Below, piece by piece: positions 1 to 12,359 of a stretch of DNA of 64,000 nucleotides (position 1 is its first letter; the number at the start of each line of letters is the position of its first letter). The stretch covers positions 248,001 to 312,000 of the forward strand of contig JASBNA010000020.1 in NCBI GenBank assembly GCA_038087015.1, written 5' to 3'. This stretch comes from Cerrena zonata (taxonomy: Eukaryota; Basidiomycota; Agaricomycetes; Polyporales; Cerrenaceae). The translations under genes and the position numbers were made by a program. Below the pieces are notes generated by a model. It was given only the letters and a program-made list of their open reading frames with translations, was not told where the DNA came from and searched no databases.

Positions 1-3000
1 AAACGTACCAATGACGGGATCAGTTTGACTTCGTTCTCTTGGTCATGAGCGATGTTATTTATGGTACCTCTAACTGTTATCTCTCGGTAATAGGACTTGT
101 ATCGCAGCGGCCCGTTCGGCGATGAACCTATACCTTATTTTTTGGTCATACAATGTGGAATGGCTTGTTCTACTTCAACATCTCAATAAAGCGGTAATCC
201 CCCCTAGGAGTTCTATGAAGGAACAATCACATTCCATTCTATTATCGCTTATACCATAAAAGACAGAGTTACCGATGACATGCTCCGCAAAAAGTCGGAT
301 CTGCTACCAGAACCTGGCCGCTGAGTCCCCATTACTCCGATACCTATCGTGATATGCGTGTTCTATGCATGGAGTCGTTCATCTCGGATGTCTCAGAAGT
401 GTGTCAAGGTTTTCGCCTTAGAGCTCCTAGCATCGGACCCGACCAAAACCGCAGGAATTCGGGTTGGTCCAAGGGTTTTCGTGAGTCCGAACGATACACG
501 CAAATCAGACCAAAGCGTTTGTGAGCGACGTCATTAGGATTGCCGCTTGTGAAAAGGCCCTGGACAGGTCTCGAACATGTCCATTCAAGGGCCATGCCCG
601 TACGGTATTAAATATACCTATGCAATCCTGTAAACCTAATCTCAAATCTGATAGGATGGTATCCGATTAGACCTGGCCCTGAGCAGGGAGCAAGCTTTGG
701 ACGTATCTGTAGCACACGCGCCACGGATAGAACTAAAAGCCACGGAGTAGTGACACTGCGTGCATGTCTGTGTGGCTGTCAGGGCGGACAAAATTCGAAA
801 GCTTTTTTGTTTGATCGACATTCCGTCAAATCGAACTTACGCATTACCTTCGGCTCACAATCAAGTTGGCGTTGAGGGCACTTGACCTCTGCGGTGGTGT
901 TACCGGCACATTGGGGAATGCGGATTATCGAAATGACAACATGAGTAAGCACTGGGTGCGCGTGTCGAAATAGTAGGTTTTCGGTATCGACGATCTCGCT
1001 ACGACGCGGAGATGATACAAAGATAGGACATGTCGGAGCGGCATACCCTGAACATTCTGTTAGTGAACACGTAAACATATTTGAGGGGGTTCTATTCGTT
1101 TATGATTAATTCACTGAAACAAAATAGAACTTGGCGGGTTTTCCTCGAGTATTGTGCCTTACAGTGACTGGTGTAATCTCCTTCGTGAAATGTGAACGGG
1201 TCCTTGATAGGCCCTGTCTATGGGAGTGTACGGGGTTGACAACAAAAGGATAACAACAAGGAGGTGTGCGTGAAAATAATGATTTACCAGTACGTTATCT
1301 TGTAATCGATTCTATAAGGAGAAAGAAGAATGTGGTTTTTGGAATAGTCCTCTACAAAGAGTAAGTGTATTAGTTTCGCCACGATTTGCAGTGATTGAAT
1401 ATGAAATTCAGTACGATGTGCGGAGACCCCGAAAGCGATTGCTAGTAGGATTACATATATTAATCCCAGCAAATGCAAGCTTACGCTAAAAGCAGGGCAG
1501 CCGATATACATCAGACTCAAATGACACGACTCCACCTGCTGTACAAGGCTAGTTCCTTGCATGAGACCTGAACTTTCATCAGTGACTATACCCTAATACA
1601 CAAGTGACATGATAGCTCAGTTACTAAATGGGAAAGCCTCTTCTGTGTGACCGTACCTAATGGAGGCATGAATTGCTGTGGGACACTAGTAGCACAGTCC
1701 CATTTAATTCGTCGCGGGGCGGGTAGAAGACAATGTCCATTTTGGATACTGTATATTCGGCTACTAGACCTAGAGCTGTGAGAGATGAAAAAAGGTAGGA
1801 TAGTTACGGGACGGCCAAATCAAAATGTTGACGGGAAATGCGGTGCAACGGTGATAACATCTGTTACCTCCTTGAGGGCATTTTGTAACGCCACACAAGG
1901 AAGCCCAAATTCACGGGTGCCTGGTGGCTGCCAACCTCGTACGGAGGGGATATCCCCTGACCCAAGGACAGTTATGTCCCCGTTCAGTGTGCAATGTGCT
2001 CACAATAAATTGGAGGCGAAGGTTTAAACCCAAGCTATGCAAGGGGAAAGTTACGTCATTGGTTGCTAGGAAAGTCACAGCAATGCACGTCAGTAGTAGT
2101 ACAGAGGCGGCCGTTGCGTCAATGACTTCAAGACTCACTGAATGTAGCCGGGTACATAGCGTTCGGGAGGCAGGTCGCATGTAGATATCACATGCCATGG
2201 TAGACAGCGACGAGTCAATCATCAAAAGTCCGTATGTCAAGTAACATCCTACTTGGGCTGTTTGTGATTATCTCTATGAAATATAAGGTCAGCGTACTGG
2301 TAAATTTTGACGAAGCGTACGTAGTATGGAGATATCCGTAGAATGGAAGTTGGAGAAGATATTATTGGAAGTGATACAACTAGATGCACACACAAATATC
2401 AATAGGGGCGAAAGACGGACATCTTACGCCCCCGGCGAGAAATCTGAGACCGAACCCAAATACAATTGGCAAACCAGCGTACATGACCAGCTGAAGATAC
2501 TAACCCACCAGATACGGCTTCTGTCCTATTACAGTATTAAACGCTGCGCATGAAACACAATGTCAAGTACACTAGATGTTCAACGCACCGATCAACTTCG
2601 GCACTAGCTAAGCAGCTCTCAAAGTCCGAAATAAAATGTGAGCAAGGAGCAGAGTAAAGAGTGAGCGGTGGCAATCACTGAGCCATGCACTCATGTTTGG
2701 AATGTAACCGCAAGAAAGGGCCAAACGATATTCAGATAAAGATCGAAGGAGGGTTCACTGTACTTCGTAAGGTCTGTTCACCTCTGCTTACCTATAGCAT
2801 TCGTTTCTAGATCCTGCCAGCACACACGAGAAGTTGGATGTTTGGCAGCCATGAGGCCTTCAAATGATGGGCGTCCATCAAAGCTGACCTTTGTTTGGTA
2901 ACGCCATGTGGTATCTTTCTACCTATCATTTGGTCGGCAGGAAGAGCAGTCGACTTCACAGGCAAGGTATTTACTATGGAGGATCTAGATAACATAGCTC

Positions 3001-3200
3001 ATATTTTGGACAACTAGGCCATGCAATGTCGCGCGCTCTTATCCGGAGCATGTCGACAGTGTCACTGCCGCACTAGCATCAGAGGCAGATCCTGTTCACC
3101 ACTGCCCGTTCGGGAACCTGAGCTATATTTCCCTGTGACAAATGTCAAGTATGAATCCTAGTACGCGTCAAGAAGTTGCGTCATAAATGGCTACCGCAAA
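1..3200. other. No recognisable gene (left edge)
   Basis: About 3.2 kb with only short open frames (under 110 codons) on either strand. None resembles a family I know and no convincing exon-intron chain could be built. Probably intergenic or decayed sequence. The only regulatory signal seen is the TATA box at 3214, which belongs to the next gene. Confidence 0.6.
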
Positions 3201-3213
3201 TGGACAGTTGCGG

Positions 3214-3220
3214 TATAAAA
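3214..3220 (+). promoter_or_regulatory. TATA box of DUF6699 gene 1
   Basis: TATAAAA lies 110 bp upstream of the ATG at 3324, a normal spacing for a basidiomycete TATA promoter with a short 5' UTR. Confidence 0.6.
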
Positions 3221-3323
3221 GCCAGTCCGTGTGGTTCCGTTCCACAAAACACACACTTCCATTCACGCCCTCTCAGTGCACCTATATCTTGAGCTCAGAA
3301 ACAAATACTAACAGCTCTTAAAG

Positions 3324-4106
3324 ATGGCCAGCCGCCAAAACCGGGTACATTTCCCATCAGGCTCGAGAGCTGGGTACAATTCTGACAGACATTCGTCCTC
3401 GTCGTCATCGTCATCCTCGCATCGACAGAGGACTCCTGATACGTCTCCCGACCTCTACGTTGAGATGACACTCACTCCGTCACCGACGAAGAGCCGCAGC
3501 TCATCCGAAATGTTTGGAGGACAATCTTACCATTCCAATACAGGGTCGGCGGATGTTCCCGCCAAAGTGGCAGTGCATCTCACACTAGCGTCGGTGAAGC
3601 ATGCAGACCCCAGTGAACGACCCTTCGTATGGGATGTTACCCAACATCCAAACGATATACGGGGACCCAAAATATATGGTCCAACCTTACCGTCTCCCTA
3701 CGTTATCCCTCCAGAAATCCGCAAACAGCCGGCATTGACTCCTGTGCAAACCGGAGTCACAATATCATGCCACAGGCTTCCATGGGCAATCCACGTAGTT
3801 GCCCCCGACGGTGAAAACACGGTCACCGTTGAGCACATACTTCGGGGCATATACAATTTTCTACGCCATCCAGTGAACGGCTCTGAACTTCAGAACATGT
3901 ATAGAGCCCAGCCTGCTCTCAAGGAGAAAGTCGAGGCAGCATTTCGTGCTCGCATTGCTCATGTCCCTGAGAATAAACGATCGGAAGAGCGTAGCAAGGG
4001 TATAAAGAGGGTTGATCTCCTTGGTGATATCGTTCAATTTGCTGGACTATCACCGGGGTCAGAGGAGGACCTGTTGCTCATGCATTTAGTCCCACTTGCG
4101 CCATGA
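3324..4106 (+). CDS. DUF6699 domain protein 1
   Basis: A single-exon gene of 260 codons. Residues 1-95 are Ser-rich and low complexity, including a run of about nine serines near residue 25, and are probably disordered. The C-terminal ~125 residues (from LPWAIHVVAPDG to the end) look like the DUF6699 fold common in Agaricomycetes: a PW-I/V beta-strand entry, a 'TVEHILRGIYNFLR' helix and a closing 'RVDLLGDIVQFAGL' segment. No signal peptide or membrane segment is visible. Molecular function is unknown for the family. The start is the first ATG after a TATA box and gives the full Ser-rich leader. Two further DUF6699 genes lie at 10.6 and 13.2 kb. The domain call rests on remembered family pattern, not a search. 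Confidence 0.8.
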   Translation: MASRQNRVHFPSGSRAGYNSDRHSSSSSSSSSHRQRTPDTSPDLYVEMTLTPSPTKSRSSSEMFGGQSYHSNTGSADVPAKVAVHLTLASVKHADPSERPFVWDVTQHPNDIRGPKIYGPTLPSPYVIPPEIRKQPALTPVQTGVTISCHRLPWAIHVVAPDGENTVTVEHILRGIYNFLRHPVNGSELQNMYRAQPALKEKVEAAFRARIAHVPENKRSEERSKGIKRVDLLGDIVQFAGLSPGSEEDLLLMHLVPLAP

Positions 4107-4435
4107 TTCCCATTTTCTTCTATCTTTCCCCTCGAGTCTCCTTAGTCTGATTTATTCTCTAATTTACTCTCCGCTCCTCTCGAGATGCTCCTGCCATTTC
4201 CCGTACAGACCGATGGTCTCGCGTGTATATATTGTATACCGGTTTGCAGCCGTGCTACACACTGGTATAACTAAAGCTCCCGCATATCCTAGTCATTACA
4301 ACCCCTTTGTATCTCTTAGCTCTTCATGATGGATATGAATAATACATGATGCTAGTAATGATAATCATTCAACAAGTCAGACAGTTCGGGTTTAAATATG
4401 TTATCACTGATGATGGTAGTATGTACATAAGCTTC
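4107..4435. other. Convergent intergenic region
   Basis: Pyrimidine-rich sequence after the DUF6699 stop codon, followed by AT-rich sequence before the 3' end of the minus-strand glucanase gene. It is probably two abutting 3' UTRs. No gene seen. Confidence 0.5.
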
Positions 4436-6343
4436 TTAACGCCTTATTCCCAGTTTAGCTTGAAGATCATCATAACCGGCCATGAGACCTTGAGAAAATC
4501 CATGCTCTACGGGGAAGCAAAATTGTTACAATTTTCCAACAAATGGCTGTTACGTGAAGAACACTAACCGAATTCCCAAAGACCATTTCCTCCCCCTTTA
4601 TCTTGGACGTGCTGTTGAAGGCGTCTCCGCAACCAGGGTCCTTTGAAGCCTAGCTCAGGAACTGGGGAATGGGGCGGCAGAGCCGCAACGGATTCGAAGA
4701 ACAGCCAAGCATCATCCCAACCTACGATGAAACCATGTTCGAATCGCCAGTGCTCATAGTTCCCCGGATGCTGGGACCAATAGGCCATATGTTGCCCTTG
4801 TGGACTGAGTCACAACCTGGTGTATACAAACTATGGAAAGTAGGCTTACCGAATGCACTATCTTTGGCTACCTGTTTGCGAGATGGCCTGTCTTGATCAT
4901 ACCTCAAATGTTCTGGGTTGCATCTGAGACCAACAACTGACGGGAAGACGCCCGCTGAAACCGCATCTGTCAGGGACCAACCCTTGTCGCCAGGATGCTC
5001 CTTTTTATAGGTCCAGAAATACCACCCGGCGCAATGCTCTTCGTACAAAGTCAGCTGAACGCCCACGAAATTTCGCCGTGCTTCAATGTCGTTTCCAATG
5101 CCTTGCAGAGAGCCGGGGTTCAAAGCACCGGACCATTCGCCAATGACAAGAGCACCGCCGACCGATTGAGCACTGAGCTTCTGGGATACTCGTCTTAAAA
5201 TTTGTGCGGTATTGGAATTTGGGTCTGACAGATGTGCGATATGCTGTTCAACAGAGGTGTTGGCATCGCTTTCAGTGAAGCATCGATATAGATGGTGGTC
5301 TAGAACGAAGAAGGGAAGGTCGCCACTTTGACGTTCAATGAAAGCTGCATATTGGTCTGTCATCCAAGAGTCCCCAATATAGATAGGGATGTGGGGGTTG
5401 ATGCGACGAAGGGCACTGCTCGTTTCCACATACCATCTTTCCAACATGGGATGATTGTTGTCCGGCTGCGGTTCATTGATTAACTCTATACCGACTAAGT
5501 TTGATAATGGCGGGTTGTGCGATTGTGCGAATTGGGTCAACTGCTCAAGCAATGTGATCAGAACTTGGGTGGTGTGTTTCATGTTGGTTTTCGTGAAGAA
5601 TTGTGGATCCTTGGCGGACGTGCCTGAGTGCGAATCGCGGTTTTGTTTGCCTGGCGCGGCATGTAGGTCTGGGTAGAACACGTCAGTTGCACGAAATGGT
5701 AGACAGCCGATGATATAGAAAGTACCAATGAGAACACCTAACCCGTACCGAGAAGCAGTTGTGAGGGCGTTTGTCACTCTGTTCCATGCACCCTCAAATA
5801 TGCGCAAATGGTCAGCAAAATCAGTCCCTTGTATAACGGTGGGATCCACGCCACAGAGGTGGTAGTATCCAATCTATTTCAGAAATTGAGGGACATAAGA
5901 TCTCAGGTTCCCGATCACAAAGACTCCACCTACAGGAATTCTGACTGTATTGATGCCTCGCCTAGCGATCCATTCCCAGTCGGGCTCGGATATCCAACTA
6001 TCCCAATGTCGTTCCAGCACTTCTTTTGCGTAGGAGCCTCTGGCCACGTCCAAGTCGCTTTGCGCTGGTTCCTTTGCAAATCGAAATGGAGCGTCTGCAA
6101 TCCAACGTTCAAGCACAAACCATGAACCTGACGATCAAACACGCGGATCAACGTTCATAATGAAGGACATCGTGATCTGTGAGTAGTCTCACCGAGATTG
6201 ACACCGCGTTGTTTACGGTACCGGAATAGATCTGATTGAGATGGGAAAGGCGATCCTCCAGGCGAGGGGTCTTGCATTTTGCCTGTTCCCCTCGTACCAC
6301 CGCCGTGATTATGATGTTTGAAAAGACCAGTTAGCCGATTCAT
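4436..6343 (-). CDS. GH5_9 glucan 1,3-beta-glucosidase (exo-beta-1,3-glucanase)
   Basis: Predicted to hydrolyse beta-1,3-glucan of the fungal wall or storage glucan. Five exons, read from the minus strand: 6343-6193, 6127-5934, 5873-4850, 4796-4569 and 4506-4436, giving 555 residues with all phases consistent. The join of exons 1 and 2 recreates the family hallmark GVNLGSWFVLERWIADAPF. The next join gives RIPIGYYHLCGVDP. The acid/base Glu is in ELINEPQP (about residue 249) and the nucleophile Glu in VIGEWSG (about 361). The C-terminus has the YEHWRF, GWDDAW and ELGFKGPW blocks and ends LWEFEHGFSQGL. The intron at 4797-4849 needs a weak AAG acceptor, but only that choice restores the conserved frame. 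No signal peptide is evident before GVNLG, so it is probably cytosolic, like some EXG-type basidiomycete enzymes. The ATG at 6343 is the first in frame. Confidence 0.92.
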
Positions 6344-6399
6344 GAAGGTATTGCTCAAGAAAGATTGTTCCCAAGTCTCGCAGCTCAACAACTCTTGGC

Positions 6400-9300
6400 C
6401 TATTAATCATGGTGACGTCGTTAACACATGACCGTAGGCGTGGCACTCGCGGATGGTGCGCGGGCCTACATAATGTGCTACCCTGACATGTAGGTTAGCA
6501 CTTCACCAAAAATCTATACAACATGAAAAATTGTGAGTTTGTATCAGAACATCGTGTGCACCTCGCTGCTTACCGGGGCTATGTGGTATGTCCGAGTCAT
6601 GCCCTTGAGAATATCTACGTTTGGTAAACAATGGGGACACGGTGACTGGTGACTTTCTAGCACCAGCTTAAGGTTCTCGAAATTGAAACCTTTGCAAGGC
6701 TTGATATCTTTTCGAACAGATTATAATATAACAGAACAGCGAAGGAAGGGACGACTGCCACGTACTCAGGCTACTGCCGCAGTGGTTCTGGCGCTACCAT
6801 CACCGGCCCAAGCGGATACTGGCATCTGGAAAACAAACAAACGGACTTTGGCTTTCTACATACCAGTGCTATAATTCAAACCTCGTAACTCTCACAATTG
6901 AGAAGTCCAAGCATTCACTGTGCAATTCTGCAGTTCCCATTGGTCCAACTCTCGTCCAGGTAATCGTTCAAATACACTCTCAGAGTCACGATACAATCTT
7001 TCACGCCCCATTTGTTAGCTGAAATCGCAGCATGTTCCTTTTGGTCAAGTTTAGTCGCGGTTCCAGCCTTGAGGCAGCTGTTTGATACGCATGGCTAGCT
7101 GACTACGCTAAATACGCTCGCTTGCGACTGGATTGCCGGAATTCGGTCAGAACGTTGTCAGAAAAGAATGTGCTGCACGGTACGACGCATGATCTTATTT
7201 CCGCCAGGAATACAAATTGACACGATGTTATGTCACAGTCTGGAAGAGTGGAGTACTCAGCTCGTCTGTTACCTCGACTTCTTTGCCGTGGGGACGAGAC
7301 TCGGGTGCCCGACGATTATCCAAAGTTATAGCCGACTCCGCCGTCGCTATCCTCAAAGTTCGCTTGAAGGTTGCTCCACCAGGGTCTAGGTCGTTCCACG
7401 TTTGGCGGTGAATATACGGGTCTCAACAATGACCAGGTTCCTGCGTTGCCTTATTCATGGAAAATGCCTTCGATGCAGACCAAAAATCGTCAACGTAGGT
7501 ACTCATCTGTCCACTCACCTTCAATTGCTTTGCACCTCTCATCTAACCCTCTTAGTACCTGCCCCATGAAGTCGGTCGGTTGAACAAAAGGCTGCGCAGA
7601 TTCTTGATCTGCCATTGGAAGTGGTACATCAAAGCATTGGTTTCAGGTCGTTTTTACGGGGTCGAATCCTCGTGTATGTCTATAATTCTGCTGAGCGAAA
7701 AACAATGTGCCAGTGAGTATCTATCACGTACATAAAATTGTGCTTCTCTTTGCATGCAATCCTCGAGTGTGACATCTTAACTTACGCAGATTGCCAGCCG
7801 CCTTGTCGTCTTAGAATGCAATGAGTCACTTACGTTGTGGGTTAAGTCAAGTTTTTTCTATAATTTAGGGGTGTCTGTATTTATTTGATGCATGCTTAAC
7901 AGGACCTTATTCGACATCGTAGCTGCGCAGATGCAGTCTGACTTGGTAAATCCGATTCGCAAGAAGTTGTGGGTAGTCTCTTGATGAAAGGTCACTCGAG
8001 AATATTCTTAGATTGTGTTTATAGGATCGGAACAAAGATGACTGAAGTGGACACTTGTATACACGCTACCGACAGTCGGAGGTTCGTTGAAAGTAGTCGC
8101 ATCATTTCCACAGTTAACAAAACAAACCCTACCTTAAGATGAGCCGCTGCAGAATCGGATGGCCTTCTCGAAAGGATTCCTGCGGCGTATCACTTGCGCT
8201 GATCATCGATACTACCTTCTTGAATAAGGTTCGTTGACAATCCACATATAGCATAACACAAAAGACAACTGGTTGCTTCAAACGTCTATTGTCTAGACCA
8301 GCTGGACTGTCCAACTCTTGCGAATATTCCAGAGTCCAGACCATCCGAAGTAGCCCTTCTTCTGTAGGACCTGAAAACTGTCGAGCTTGAGCTCGTCTCC
8401 TTGGATGTTCTCAGCTACCTGACTTCCTGACTCTGTGTTATATCAAACGTACTCCTTCGGCGATGCTATTTCCGGCTGTCTGTCTTGTCTTGTCTGGTGC
8501 ATGAACGACATATACAGATTTCGTACCCTCTTCTCCTGCTCAGCGTGTATTATCATCTGCCCACCACATAACCGTACTCTTTTAGAATTAGGAAGCTGGA
8601 GTCGCACACCCGATCGAATACTTCCCGTATTCATTATTCCGGTAGAACCGTTGCCATTACGCCCAATATGTTTCCCTGCATGGATGTGGGCAATATTTGG
8701 ATACAGGCCATGCGTCAGGAACTCTCCATGGTCGTGTGATCCTTTCTATTTACCCCAGCGCATCGCTTCATCCTTAGCCGACTAACAGGGGGCTTTCGTA
8801 GATCGTACAGAAATACGTAGAATTCGTTATTTTCCCGGTAATTGTATGGGATCAGCAAGCCATTTTCGTTCCTGGTCCTTCATAACCAAATCTAGAATTA
8901 CATGGAAGAACGCATCAAGTTCGTTGTTGGGCTTCTACCGACTCGTGTCTCACGCTCCTTCTCTCTAGGCCATCACCTTTCCTCAACTGCAACGCCACAT
9001 CCTAGCACTACCACCCAACCAACACATTTCACTATCTTGGATTGTGTGTCCACCGAAACCCACTCTCGCATCCTATGCCCATTCAGAAGGGTGTGGCCTG
9101 TGATATCATTCATATCCAGCTTGCGCCGTACAGCTTTTCGCTTTGTGCCGCCGGTGGGTCCTTCGCTCCGAAATCGTGTTCAAGGTCTCCCATCTACTAT
9201 AGGACGACATTCTCATGCCTACCCGAAAACTGCTTACTGTTACGCTGACTCTTTGTACAATTTGCACGTCATGTTGGAAGTCGCTCCGGTTTCCTATCAT

Positions 9301-10400
9301 CGAAGTCAACCTCGAGCCTTCATCTCACACGATACGATGTAACACGGACAGGCTGAGTGAATGGACAGTGCGATGAACCAGTGCACGCAGTCGCAGATCA
9401 TGTTCTTTCGTCGCTTTGCCCTTCATATCATGCTTCGGTCGGCTACTCGATTACATCCTAAAGTTCTTTTATCATAGGTCTATTTGCATCAGAATGATGG
9501 ATTTGTCAATTGGAACGAAACGTATCAGCAAAGCATGCATGTTCCTGCTGTCTCACAGCTATCTTGAAGGTCGTCATTGTTGGGAGACTCGGTCCCACAA
9601 CCGTTACGAACGTTGACCATTCAGCGTATCGCTAGCAATGCAGTACATCCGTGTCGGTCATGCTACTTTAGATGACGCAGATCTCCAAACCCTTTCCCTA
9701 CTCCTGATAGGTAACGGAAGCGCAGACACACGCTTTACTACCGATTGCAAGCAAACGGCCCTACGAAAGGCGTATGAGTGGACCAGTAGATTGGAATGGA
9801 AAATATTCACACGTGTACCAATTATTTTTACTAAATATCTGTATAGATTTAGTCACAGGTTGGCACAAGACCTGCAGGTAGTCGGTCATGGCCTACGCCA
9901 GGGCGGCGACGACAGAAAAGGGTCATTGGCGGGCGCGCTTAGGTGCGCCTGTCCCCAGAAAGAACAACACGCGGCATGCACGAGTCGATATTAACGTTCT
10001 GGAAATCGACGCGTTTGCTTCTGCTTTTTCCGAAAAATAACAACGCGGCAATCATTGTTCGTTTACCTCAACAACACCAAAAAGATATCTGGCCAGGTTC
10101 GCTGTCTTCCTTTCATTGGGTCAATGTGACCCGAGGTAGGCAGGAGGCCGTAATACCTTACACGCACCTAAGCGTTCGGAGTTTACGGACGGCAATATGA
10201 ACATATGGCCCAAATGTGGTCGGTTACGGTCGGTATCTCTGGAACCCATCGTGTTGTGGGCGTTGGTTCCCGGTCTTGCTCAAACCCATCATTCGGGGGT
10301 GTATCTTTAATTTCACAATTGGACTGAGCCCAGAATCTAGAACACCGTGCGTAACCCCTCCCCCATTCTGGAACACCTGAACAGCATCTGACAGTTATCA
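6400..10400. other. Gene-poor 4-kb stretch
   Basis: Both strands carry only short open frames, the longest about 146 codons at 8902-9342 (plus). None shows a recognisable domain, a convincing splice chain or a family motif. Some segments (7217-7583, 8435-8785, 8902-9342) have moderately coding-like composition and could be remnants of decayed genes. I cannot support any as a gene. Confidence 0.5.
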
Positions 10401-10408
10401 CTTTTAGG

Positions 10409-10416
10409 TATATAAG
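10409..10416 (+). promoter_or_regulatory. TATA box of DUF6699 gene 2
   Basis: TATATAAG lies 155 bp upstream of the ATG at 10564. The intervening sequence is C/T-rich, consistent with a transcription start region. Confidence 0.55.
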
Positions 10417-10563
10417 ACCATAGCTGAAACATCCCGACTTCTCCACTGCAGTCTGACCGTCGGTACGCTATCTAGCATACCGTTAGCTGTCACTTTACTC
10501 TGCTAGTGATATATCCCTCTCGACGATACCCATTGATTACGACCCACTCTTACGACCTTCACA

Positions 10564-11832
10564 ATGCCTTCTGTTTTTCGCAGTATCTTTGGTGGTTCCA
10601 ACCATAACCAACCTTCAACTAACTCACGATCCTCATCCAAGTCTCACAGTCGTTCTCATTCTGGCTCCAACATATATGCAACTACACCTCCCACTTCTCG
10701 TCCCACCACTCAGCGAAGTCAAAGCTATTCTGCGTCTCGAACAGCTGCACCTTCGCCCCTTCGATATGCAACAGGCACCAGCGATACACGAACAGCATAT
10801 GGTTATGGTCGCCGTGCACCTAGCTACAGCACCAGTACTCCCTCAGAACCTCGCCCACAAGTTCTCCGTAGAGCGAGTCATAACTCACGTGAGGCAGGTA
10901 AGGAACCTTTTCCATTCATGTCTTTCGTTGAAGCCAGCATGCTAACCTCGTAGACAGGGTCCCATATGCATACGTCGTCTCATCACACACCCACGAGCTC
11001 CCGTTCTAACTCAAATTCATCTGTGTTCACGGGAATGGGCTCTGTTCCTTTCGTATCTTCCCACTCCGAGGGGGGACATCACCCAAAACATCCAAGTGTC
11101 CGACCTCCCTTGAGGTCAAATCATACATGGCACCCCGGCAGTAGTGCAGGGAGTGCCTCGTCTCGTACGTAACATTGTCTATCAATCTCCACTTTTGCTA
11201 ACACAATTTGGATTATAGTCGGCTCTTCACATGCTCATTCGGCGTATTCACACGGCTCATACGCACAACCTCGTCAAGGACCTCTTCATATGCATCCCCT
11301 TCTCGCTCACTCGCGTCTTCATCGTGCCCCTATTAGTTACGATGTTATGTTCACACCCTCGGCTCGCAGTGTCACTGACCGCGCAACACATTCACCTATC
11401 CCGTCTGTAACGTTGTCACAACCAGCGACAGATCCCCCCATCTCGTCATCCTCTCGTCTTATGCTGCGTTCGCATAAGTTTCCCTGGCCCGTCGTCGTCG
11501 GACCTTCTGGTCCTAGGTTCACTATCGGTCCTTCAAAGCACAGTCAAAGCAATGCAAACATTATCACAAACCTGGACGTGCTCTATGCTGTACACACGAC
11601 CCTCTTAACTCCCGTCACACCTGAAGAATGGGAATCCTTGGGTCATGGAAGCAAGGCGCAGAGGAAAGTCACTAAGGCATACGAGAAGCGATGTACTCGT
11701 ATGGGCGGTGGTTGGGAAGGCGGTGTGAGGAGAATTGACTGGCTGGGCTCAAAAACCAAGCTAGTCGGTGTTGAAGTTGATAAGAGTTCGGGACGCGGTG
11801 GTGTCGGAAAGTTGGTCTTTTCCAGGCCGTAA
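10564..11832 (+). CDS. DUF6699 domain protein 2
   Basis: Three exons: 10564-10897, 10958-11164 and 11219-11832. The introns are 60 and 54 nt with GTAAGG and GTACGT donors, and both joins preserve frame. The N-terminal ~220 residues are Ser/His/Thr/Arg-rich and probably disordered (repeated SRSSSKSHSRSHS-like text). The C-terminal DUF6699 domain runs from about 'LRSHKFPWPVVVGPSG' through 'NIITNLDVLYAVHTTLLTP' to 'RRIDWLGSKTKLVGVEV', the same strand-helix-strand layout as the 3.3-kb gene. No signal peptide. Function unknown. The low-complexity leader differs strongly from the other DUF6699 proteins here, so it looks like a conserved domain carried by a fast-evolving tail. Confidence 0.85.
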
Positions 11833-12258
11833 AGAGACAACTATATGTCTCTTTTTTATACACTGTAAGCACTACATATCATGGACACGTTTGTTTTGGG
11901 TTCTGTTGGCTTGTTATTGTCGTCGTCGCCTCGCCGTGCGAGTGTATTCTAAAATTGTCTACATTTTCCAATTGCTTTGGATTCGCATTTTTCTCACCTC
12001 ACTTATTCCTTCAAAACTGTACTATTACGCGGACACTTTGCCTGCGACTGGTGTACCTTACTGTATTTTACTCACATGCCCTTATGTTGTATGCACAATA
12101 TGACCCTTTTCATCGTCGTATAACTTACTTTGAACGTATTATGAGGTCAATACCGTGACTTATTGCCAACACACGTTATGCAATATCATTAGGACCTGAA
12201 TGTTGTCTCAATGTTTTTGCAGAGTAATCGTAGTACTGACAAAGGAGAAAGAACCATA
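11833..12258. other. 3' flank of DUF6699 gene 2
   Basis: T-rich sequence with no supported gene. It probably contains the 3' UTR and the upstream region of the tRNA gene. Confidence 0.5.
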
Positions 12259-12340
12259 TCCCGTTTAGCTCAGCTGGTAGAGCGCGTCACTAGTACTTAT
12301 AGTAATGACGAGGTCAGTCGTTCAAGTCGGCTAATGGGAA
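12259..12340 (+). tRNA. tRNA-Thr (anticodon AGT) with 9-nt intron
   Basis: An 82-nt cloverleaf. The acceptor stem TCCCGTT (12259-12265) pairs with AATGGGA (12333-12339), followed by discriminator A. The D arm is GCTC-AGCTGGTA-GAGC. The anticodon stem CGTCA/TGACG encloses a loop with CT-AGT-A, the anticodon AGT being at 12292-12294. An insertion of about nine nucleotides follows the base after the anticodon, the canonical 37/38 intron position. The T arm is AGTCG-TTCAAGT-CGGCT, with one G-T pair. A/B-box promoters are internal and a T-run pol III terminator begins near 12347. A Lys (CTT) reading was rejected because the base before CTT is not T. Confidence 0.88.
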
Positions 12341-12344
12341 CTCA

Positions 12345-12359
12345 TATTTTTGTTTTTTT
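12345..12359 (+). terminator. RNA polymerase III terminator
   Basis: T-runs of five and seven (TTTTT then TTTTTTT) start just downstream of the tRNA 3' end, as expected for pol III termination. Confidence 0.7.

Noticed and set aside
8902..9342. 146-codon plus-strand open frame as a gene
   Set aside because: Starts with a plausible ATG but shows no domain, no conserved splice pattern and no promoter signal; another frame is open over half its length.
12292..12300. Reading the tRNA as tRNA-Lys with anticodon CTT
   Set aside because: The base before CTT is A rather than the invariant U33, and the CGTCA/TGACG stem places AGT in the anticodon position.
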